This document shows, one piece after another, positions 52,186-61,200 of a stretch of DNA of 64,000 bases. A program made the translations under genes and the position numbers. The DNA comes from Monomorium pharaonis (taxonomy: Eukaryota > Arthropoda > Insecta > Hymenoptera > Formicidae): positions 28,071,546-28,135,545 of the forward strand of contig NC_050469.1 of the NCBI RefSeq assembly GCF_013373865.1, read 5' to 3'. Every line of letters begins with the position of its first letter. The stretch's first letter is position 1. Under the pieces are notes generated by a model. It did no database searches. It was not told the origin of the DNA and saw only the letters and a program-made list of their open reading frames with translations.

Positions 52186-52896
52186 ATGTCGTCCGTTAAT
52201 AGAGACTATTTTTACGAAAACTATTACGATTACGTTCAACTTCGCACGTTCGGCAACTATACCGATGCCTCCATCACGCATCTTCACTGGAACTCGCTGA
52301 CTCGCCTCGTCCTGACAATCCTGCTGCGCATCGGCTTTGTCCTCGTCCAGGTCGGCGGCGTGCCGGTCAACAACGTCAATCTGATACTCCTTCAGAACGT
52401 AGTTGATTTGTGCTGCGTTACCGTCATGTACTTCCTGACGGGTTTCCTAGTCGCCTACAATGGCGACGTCGCCGGTTTGATCGGCGCGGGCCACTGGATC
52501 GGTGATCCAACGATCGACAAGAACGAGGCGATCGTAGGTTGGCAAGCAGTGGCAATCGCGTCGGCGATCTGCACCACCGCTGTCGTAGGTAGGATGCACG
52601 CGGCTGGATATCTGCTGGTAGGTGTCCTCTTGTCGGGCCTGATTCAGCCGTTGATTATACACTGGGCGTGGATGGGATGGATGGCAGAGAATGAACTAGG
52701 TGAAAGGTCGGTGGCCTTTAAAGACGAAGCTGGAGCAGGAGTGATCCATGTCGTCGGGGGACTCTCCGGCCTGATCGGGTGCATCGTTCTCGGCAGAAGA
52801 ATGTTCAAATTGAGGGATTTGGATGACGCGAGTATCACCCCTGGTTCCGCCGGAACCGTTTTTGGGGGTCTACTATTGATCCTCGCGGGGCTTCAA
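52186..52896 (+). CDS. Ammonium transporter exon 1
   Basis: Residues 1-237: extracellular N-terminus with a possible glycosylation site (NYT, 24-26), TM1 to the start of TM6, including the HWAWMGW aromatic cluster (159-165) and His188. Ends on a codon before donor GTAAAT; readthrough would add codons only to a stop at 52942. Confidence 0.88.
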
Positions 52897-54773
52897 GTAA
52901 ATAGCATTCGGCTGGACTCAACTTCGAAATTACCAAATCGATAGAATAAGAATTACACCATTTTTATATACAATTTGTTTTATTTCTAAACATCTCGCAG
53001 TTCGGAAAAAATTGACGAAATTTTTAAATTTATTTCAATTATTTTATGATCATTACAAAAACCGATGTTTGAGATAATTAAGCTTCTTTGCGATAAACTT
53101 GAGGTTTCTTAGTGACAATTTATAGATAATCAGAATCTCATAGAAACCGTCAATCGCTCATCAATTGTGTAGAATGTTATGTACATTTGCAGGGTTTGTG
53201 CACGAGCACGCACGACCACGGCAAGTATCGAATGTTCACGACACGGGATCCGTCGCACGCGTACGTCAACAATTTGCTGGCCGCGTCCTCGTGCACATTG
53301 ATAACCGTGGCTCTGCACTTCGTCCTCGGCCGTGAGACCTTCAATCATTGGACGCTAATGAGATGCGTTCAGGGAACGATCGTCGGCGTGGTAATGGTCT
53401 CGGCCGCACCGAATGATTATTCGCCGCAAATAGCTATCGCATTGGGTTGCCTGGGAGGCATCGTGTTTCATCTCATCTCCACGTGGATTTTCCGCAGCGC
53501 TCTAGAGGATTATTGCAACGTTGTAGCCGTGCATCTCGTTAGCGCAATCCTCGGGAGTGTTCTTGCCCCCTTCGGCGCCGCGAACACCGGAGAGGATACT
53601 GTGACGATATTATTGAGTTTCTCCTGGCAATTAATCTGTTTGGCTACATTGCTGGCTTTAGTAGGCGCAGCAATGTTGCTAATCTTCGGTATGCTGGAGT
53701 GCTGTGGTATACTCCGTAATAGGTCGGAATGCCTAAATCACGCACGAGCTAATGCTGCCATCGACAGAGGCCCATCAAGATCGTTTCTGCAAAGATTCTT
53801 CTCTCCTGATAGTGGTTGTTTTTACCTGCAGCCGAGCTCGACCTCTAACACGGAACGTCATCCATACGTTGATTCCAGATTTTTCAAATATCAAGAAGAG
53901 ATAAATAAGGTTGAAGAAGGAAGATCTACCGCCATGAGTAAGCCAGACATGAACGTTGGAATTGAAGATAAGAAAATTCAAACGTCAGGTCGGTAATATT
54001 TAAAAGCATAAAATACTCATTTTAAACATTTTTTTGCTATCTTGACTGAATAAATTTTACGATCACAATTTATTGCTAAAGAATATTTTCACATTTTATT
54101 TGGTTCTATTGCATTTTTTAATCTTTTGTTTGTTAATTATTAAAATAATTTATAAGTATGTAATTAAAAAGTGAAGTTTATAACTGAAAGTGAAATATGT
54201 AAAGAATAAATCGTTTGCAATCTCCTCAATAATGAAAATAATATATTTATAGGAACAAGAGTAAAGAAAGCGAGGCAAGTGCATACTTTATCTGGGAGTA
54301 CTCCGATGATGATAGAAGATCAAGGTGGCACTGGTGAGCCGATTAATCTTCTGGAAATTGGAAGGAAAAGATTTCTTGGAAAAGAGATAAAATGTGCTCT
54401 AGATCCTATCGAAGAAATTGATGAGGAGATTTCGAAAGAATTTGAAGTCGAAGAAAATAGCATTCAATCTGGTATCGACGGGTGTAATGCTAACAAAAAT
54501 CCAATCGCGACAAAATATTTTAACTCATCTGGAGATCAAAGGGACTTGAACGAATCGAAATATGAGCTTCGAAGAACTACAAAATTGATAAATTTACATC
54601 ACGAATTTATTAAGGAAGATTTGAAAGTTGTATTGGGACCAAAACGCCTGGATTCTTCATCCAGCGATTCGTGCGATGATGACACTTTCTTTGCAAAGAC
54701 GTCAGATGTGAACGAATCCATGAAAGAGTTTGCAGTAAACAATGACTCGTTGATCTACAGCGCAAATATATAA
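52186..54773 (+). CDS. Divergent Amt-type ammonium transporter (three exons, 675 aa)
   Basis: Exons 52186-52896, 53193-53988 and 54253-54773 join in phase (0, then 1); the CDS is 2028 nt. The ATG at 52186 (MSSVNRDYFYENYYD) is the first ATG after an in-frame stop at 52120. Amt/Mep/Rh channels move ammonium across membranes as trimers of 11-helix subunits. The hydrophobic pattern and landmarks follow Amt: TM1-2 near 37-92, DEAGAGVIHVVGG in TM5 (Asp180, first pore His188), AYVNNLLAASS in TM7, and YCNVVAVHLVSAILG (second pore His351). The TM6 signature WFGWFGFNxGS is replaced by ILAGLQGLCTS, and the TM3 gate Phe position holds Ala (my alignment). The C-terminal tail from about residue 412 (more than 250 residues) is unusually long, acidic and hydrophilic. 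It may be a transporter with a changed gate or a sensor-like paralogue. Family call is strong; activity is uncertain. Confidence 0.88.
53193..53988 (+). CDS. Ammonium transporter exon 2
   Basis: Acceptor tacatttgcag; residues 238-502 plus the first base of Gly503. Covers the end of TM6 to TM11 (hydrophobic 383-403) and the first part of the cytosolic tail. Donor GTCGGT at 53989 is chosen because only this site keeps exon 3 in frame; GTAATA at 53993 would not. Confidence 0.85.
54253..54773 (+). CDS. Ammonium transporter exon 3 (terminal)
   Basis: Acceptor atatttatag; completes Gly503 and encodes the C-terminal 172 residues, an acidic Ser/Glu/Asp-rich tail (for example SSSDSCDDD) with no membrane helix. 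Such a tail is far longer than in classical Amt proteins. Confidence 0.75.
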
Positions 54774-57700
54774 TAAGTAACTGCGTTCCTTGCTGCCATA
54801 AGGAAAAATTTGATTCAAGCACGTAGAGATTATTAGGAATTTGAAAATAGTGAAGTTAATAGAACAGCTATATCAATATCTTGGAACTGGAATAATTCGA
54901 GATATTATGCAACTCTAAAGAGGAAAAAGACTATTGCTGATGCATCGTTACAAATTATTTTAATGTAATCAGTCTAAAATTGTTTCAGTTCCAGGATGTT
55001 GATATAAAATAGCATAAAAGTACCTGAAATAAAGAGAATTGAATGTATAATACAAAAGTATTGTAAATAAAACTTGTAAAATTAAAGTTAAGAAAGACAT
55101 AATTCAAAATATGTGTATTAGAAAAAATGTATTATATATTGCATGGTATCACTTCAGCACACATCATCGTTTACAAAATCATCCAGTGTAGGATTTTTTG
55201 GTGCCTCTTTTATTAGAACTTACAGACTATTCGTACAATTATTACAGTATTTTACATTAGAATAGTCATAAGTTAAATAATTGAAGTATCATACACACAT
55301 TCTACGCGCAGTTTATTTCATTTATTCATACAACGATGGCATTTTCTTTTCTCCTGTGGGCAGTCTATATTGGAATAAAATATTTACAGAATGCTCGCCA
55401 TTTCTTTGCGTTTATACGCAAGCAAATTCGCACCCGCGAAATTTGATAAAGATCAGCAATATGTCACCACAGATTAATGATTAGTATATAAAATGTGTAC
55501 ATGTATGGAATGAGAGAATAATTTTTAATTCAGATATAAAATTTGACAGCTCTCAGATATTGATACTCTACGTAACTGTATTGCTTTTTATTTTAATTAT
55601 TACCGTTTTTATAATCATTATTATATAATAATTATTTATACAAATAGAAAAAAATATAATGTAAAATGTAAAATAGAAAGAATAAATACACAACGAAGAT
55701 CAGCGGTGAGATAATGCTAAATGTGGGCTAAATCTGTTTACATTTCCTGTTTACATGTGTGATTTTGATAAATTCCGCGGGGTTTATCACTTATCTTTGT
55801 CTGCCGTTAGGTTATTGTCAGGTAGTAGCAATCCGGACATTTGTTGCTACTGCCATACTGAACAAAATTAAGGATATTGATTCTAAAAATCCAATTTCGC
55901 GATTGATATATTATAATTATAATCATATATACAACACTGGTAAAATGGCACGATTCGACGAAACAGATCAATCAATTGATATTATCATTAGCAACTACTA
56001 TTATAATACTAACAATAAACTTTGTACATGATTTGTTAAATGTTATATGGCATGGTTTTAACGGCAGTATAAAAATGAAAACAAGTTGTACAAACATAAC
56101 AAAAGGTTTCTGTCTAAATATAACGTTATTCATATACAATATCCAATGTAATGGCATTATCAGAAACGTTTTTAATACGAGAAAACTAATACAGTGATAA
56201 ACCTGCAAAAAAATTCTCTCCTGATCTTATATATTGCTCGTTTTGAACTTTTTCCTAACGGGCCGTACACACGATATTAGTACACTTTTCTGTAGAAAGT
56301 GTGGCAAGCAGATATTTATATGCAGATACCTGCCATGAGATCCTTAAAATCTCATAAATTCGTTATAATGTACAATTAGATATGGTCACAGATACAATCA
56401 GTATTATTAAAAATATTTGTACATACAGTTCACATAATTGGAGATGATATATATATATATTATACGTATAAGGGATAAATAAATAAAAAAAATATACGTA
56501 TACAATAATCAGATCCTATTATCGCTCTTTTGACGAACAAATCTCCTTGGGTCAATTCTATGCATATTTTTTTCAAGTACAATAAAATAAATATTGTAAG
56601 TTACTAATATTATTTCGAAACAAAGCAGTTACACAAATGTATAATTATACAAGACTTTGTGTGTATATCAAAATTAAAAAATATATGTCCAAAAAATAAT
56701 TTCGAAAATCACTGTATAATTATTTGGATTTACCCGCTGAAAGATAAGATCTAGTTATATTCTTTACAACATTTATAAAATCCACGATATATCAATGTAC
56801 ATAATACACAATAATCGTGAAATTATTTTCACATACGCATAATTTCATACAATTTGTCAGCGGGTAATTTGCACAGTGCGCCAAACAATTGTTTTTCAAT
56901 TTAATAATCGCATGAGTTTCAACTCTGATAGTGTTGATTATTGCAGATGTTCGTCAAAGTATCAGAGATCAGCAAATTTTCAAATTCATTTCAGATACAT
57001 TTAAACTGTCCGTTTCCTTTCTATTTTTTTTACATCTATATTAACATTAAAATAATGCGTTACATGAATGTACAAACGGACGCGATCACACATCTTTTAT
57101 TGGCCTTTCCACCGCGGATACCAAGAATAGTATTGTCAAAATATACATAGATTTCTTGTCGTCATCAATCTTAAATATGTAACGAGAATTAATATACACT
57201 GTATCTCCGAAAATGGTGGGCTTAAGAGAAAAGCTCTCAAAATCCCGAAATCTCACGCTCATATGGACGATCCAATGATTGGTGCAAGAAGATTGATCGA
57301 TAAACTGTCTAACTGAAAAATTACTCAGTTGTACAATTCATCGATAATCCATACACATTAAGAATATACGTTTCAAAACATCATGATTTGGACAGTCTAA
57401 TATTAAGAAAATCGAATTTACACTTTAAAACATTACAATTCGCCAAAAAAGTACTTTTCAATATCATTCGTTACAACATTCGTATCGCGTTGATAGCAAA
57501 ATTTATTTGTGCTCAGTATTAGACATTATTTAAAAAATTTTTACTCCAATAAACGTCTTTGATACATGAAATCTGTTCTTATGTCGTAAAATTTATAAAA
57601 ACAAGTTTGTTTTTTATTTTATAAAGATATATATATGTATATATCTTTCTTTTGCATAATTTTCAATTCATATGTGTTGACCGTATTTTATTTTGTTCAA

Positions 57701-58134
57701 TTTATGCATGAATAAATAGATGAATGCTTAATTATGATTTGCTGGTTAATGGCACTAGTGAGCAAATAACATTTCTAATATCTATATCGCGGTAACGATG
57801 ATAATGATATATTAAATAATATACACAATAGCAAATAATAATAAAATAAATGGGATGATAATATAAAACTAGTATTATTAGCTTAATAATGATCGACATT
57901 TATAACTGGAACTTCGTAAAGCCGCTTATATGACTAGCTTTTGCAGGATCTCCAATTACATTAGGCCAGTCCACTGATATAGGCCATTATGGTCCTTCCC
58001 TCTGAGGATGTGGAATCCAGTGGAGTTTTTAATGTACAATTACTTTACAAGTCTTCCATTAACAAGCGACGTATCTCGCTGACAGCGGAAGCGAGCAGAC
58101 GGGAAACATTAAAGTTTCATGTAATTGGCGTTTG
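54774..58134. other. Convergent intergenic region between the transporter and sulfateless
   Basis: Contains the transporter 3' UTR on the left and the sulfateless 3' UTR on the right, reading towards each other. The middle is AT-rich with no coding signal; short open frames at 55759-56031 and 55972-56208 (minus) have no recognisable content. Confidence 0.65.
55028..55071 (+). terminator. Tandem poly(A) signals of the transporter gene
   Basis: AATAAA occurs at 55028-55033 and again at 55066-55071, about 255 and 293 bases after the stop codon. Confidence 0.5.
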
Positions 58135-58245
58135 CTAGGTCATCACAGTGTCGGTGAGGTCCTCCTTCAGCCATTGTGGGATCGTTCTAGACCCAAGCCG
58201 CTTTAATAATTTCACTAGAGCCGTGTTGTGAGATAAATAATATCT
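58135..58245 (-). CDS. sfl: sfl last exon
   Basis: Residues 582-617 (RYYLSHNTALVKLLKRLGSR to DLTDTVMT) and TAG stop, acceptor tcttttgcag. Matches the C-terminal helix of the sulfotransferase domain. Confidence 0.95.
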   Translation of the reverse strand, partial: RYYLSHNTALVKLLKRLGSRTIPQWLKEDLTDTVMT

Positions 58246-61200
58246 CTGCAAAAGACATAGCGTTTGATAATCAGATACGATTGTTTTATATGCCAAAAAA
58301 GGATTTGTTATAAAAGTATTACCTGTAATAATTTATACGATCTATCTTCCATCGGTGGGTATTGGCGACCTTTACTTTTGCCGAGACATTTAGTGCGGTC
58401 TTCATTCGTTACTTGACAGAAAAAACCCTTTTTTGGATCGTACCTCAAGTGCGAGGAATAATTGAAGGCAGGTGTTATTTTCAGAAATCGTTGTAATTCG
58501 TGCAGTGTTTCTACAGGATTTTGTCGTAATTGTTCACCATCAATAATGTGTAAGTGTTGCGGTACATAGAACGATAGCCATCTTTCTAAATGTTGGGCGT
58601 ATTTTCCAGGATTTAAACACCTATGATTGAATGCAATATTATATTAAAACTTATGTTAATAGGTTGTAGGATACAAATTGCATGTTAAAATCTTACAATA
58701 CTATCGTACTATACGTAAGTTTGATGTGCACATAAAATTTAATAGTGTACTTAAAGTTTTGTTTCTTTTAACCCAGTAAATACTAACTAATAGTAATATA
58801 ATCTCATATTACAATTTTCTGTTCAATAATACAACTATTACGTGTGTCATGTACTATAGATTATTAAATGCAAAATTATAATATTGAGGTTGTATTTGTG
58901 GTATTTGCTGAGAAGTTAATAATTTGATTTATAAAGGTGTAAAATATTTAAATATCTTTCATAAATACATCTATATAAATAAAAATGTAAATGTTTGTTC
59001 CTCATCTAAGATCTCCGTAAGTTTTCCACCTTTGAAATTTTGACACAACGTTGCATTCGTAACCGAGTGTTCTTATGGGGTCTGATTTTGGAAATACCGT
59101 GTGTTTAAAAAATGATGGAAAATAATTTAAGTGTAAAAAATAGTTTTATATTAATATTATTGAAATTTTGACACATTGAAACGGGGAGAGACGGGGAGAG
59201 ATCGGGAGAGACGGAAAGAGACCGGGAGAGACGGGGAGAGACGGAGAGAGACCGGGAGAAACGGGTAAAAACGGGGAGAGACCGGGAGAGACAAGGAAAA
59301 ACCGGGAGAGACAGGGAGAGACCGGGAGAGACGGGGAGAGACCGGGAGAGACGGGGAGAGACGGGGAGAGATCGGGAGAGACGGAAAGAGACCGGGAGAG
59401 ACGGGGAGAGACGGAGAGAGACCGGGAGAAACGGGTAAAAACGGGGAGAGACCGGGAGAGACAAGGAAAAACCGGGAGAGACAGGGAGAGACCGGGAGAG
59501 ATGAGGAGAGACCGAGAGAGACGAAGAGAAACAGGGAGAGACCGGGAGAGACGGGGAGAGACGGGGAGAGACGGGAAGAGACGGGGAGAGACGGGAAGAC
59601 CCGGGAGAGACAGAAAGAGACCGGGAGAGACGGGCAGAGACCGGGAGAGACCGGGAGAGACGGAGAGAGACCGGAAGAGACGGGGAGAGACCGGGAGAGA
59701 CGGGGAGAGACCGGGAGAGACGGGGAGAGACCGGGAATGACGGGGAGAGACCAGGAGTGACGGGGAGAGACGGGGAAAGACCGGGAGAGACGGAGAGAGA
59801 CCGGGAGAGACGGAGAGAGACCGGAAGAGACGGGGAGAAACCGGGAGAGACGGGGAGAGACCGGGAGAGACGGGGAGAGACGGGTAGAGATGGGGAGAGA
59901 CGGGGAGAGACCGGGAGAGACAAGTAGAGACGAGTAGAGACGGGAAGAGACGAGGAGAGACCAGGAGAGACGGGGAGAGACCGGGAGTGACGGGGAGAAA
60001 CGGGAAAGACGGGGAGAGACGGGAGAGATCGGGAGAGGCAAAGAATGTTTCTATTGTGTTTAAATTAAGATAATAAGAAAAATAAAGATGACTGTTATTT
60101 TGTTGAAAAAAGGAACTTATTTAAAACAGTCTTTTGAATGGATTTTTAAATCCATGGCAGCTTTTAAAAAAAAAAGTTAGAAGTACGTGAATAAATAAAT
60201 ATTAGATTTATTAAAGATAGATAAATGCTTATTCAAAAATAAAATAAAAAGAGCAACAGTAAAGCAAGGCTCTTGAAAGTAAACAACGAAAGCAAAGAAA
60301 ATTTGAAAAAAAACGTAGCATAAGCAACGCGTGGCTCTCTATGGCAGAGCATAGCTAGTTATAAATAAATCACTCAATATCAATAGTATTTTAGAGTTAA
60401 TTGAACCAGATATAAAGCTGTAAGAAAATATAAGCTATATAATTTTAGCAACTACTTATTAACTCTTGATTGCTATTACGAATAGCATCCATTATATTAT
60501 AAGATGAATAGTCTTAGATAATCATTCATGTTCAATCATGTACCTATTTCTAAGATCCCGTAGGGGTTTCGGTGCAGAATCACTCGCTGTGATGACCGCA
60601 TGGAAGGAGTAATTGTTCGCTACCGGATCTCCATGTACTCTCGTATGCTGGTACCATGAATAAGCGCGTCTAGCTGGAGAGAGTAGTATGGTGATTAACT
60701 TAGCTCTTGGTAGAAGGGCATGGGCTCTTCGTGGCACTAATTCTCCGTCAAAATAAGTGGCGGATTTTTCAAAGAGATATCGAGAACTCTCATTTTTTGA
60801 TGCTGGAAAGAAGCTCATATACCTGAAAAAATTAATATGAGTCATGTATTTCTTCAACGTTGTAACAATAAATGCAGAATCTATATTGCCAATTGATTAC
60901 TTACCAATCAAGACCTTTGTAATAATTCTTTCCATTAAAAAACTGTATCTCCTCAAAAGTGTCGGGGCTTGGTAAATTGCTGCTTATTGCTGGATGAATG
61001 GACAGGAATGTATATAACGCCGTGGTGCCTGTTTTTTGAGGTCCAATTACTAAAAATCGCGGTAGCTGATCACACGTTTTATTACGAGACCAAATCTTCT
61101 GATGTCTCTGATCATCGCATGGATTCTGTATAAAAAAAAGACATCGAACACTTAATGTGTTATAGAGAAACACAATCAAAGCTATCACATATTCAATTCA

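Noticed and set aside
53989..53998. Donor GTAATA at 53993 for transporter exon 2
   Set aside because: It looks acceptable but puts exon 3 out of frame, whereas GTCGGT at 53989 keeps it open for 521 nt.
59105..60041. Open frames of 272 and 294 codons with Ser-Leu-Pro-Val-Ser-Pro repeats (minus), and a matching plus-strand frame
   Set aside because: They are generated by the 10-bp minisatellite inside an sfl intron; no start context, no splice link and no non-repeat domain.
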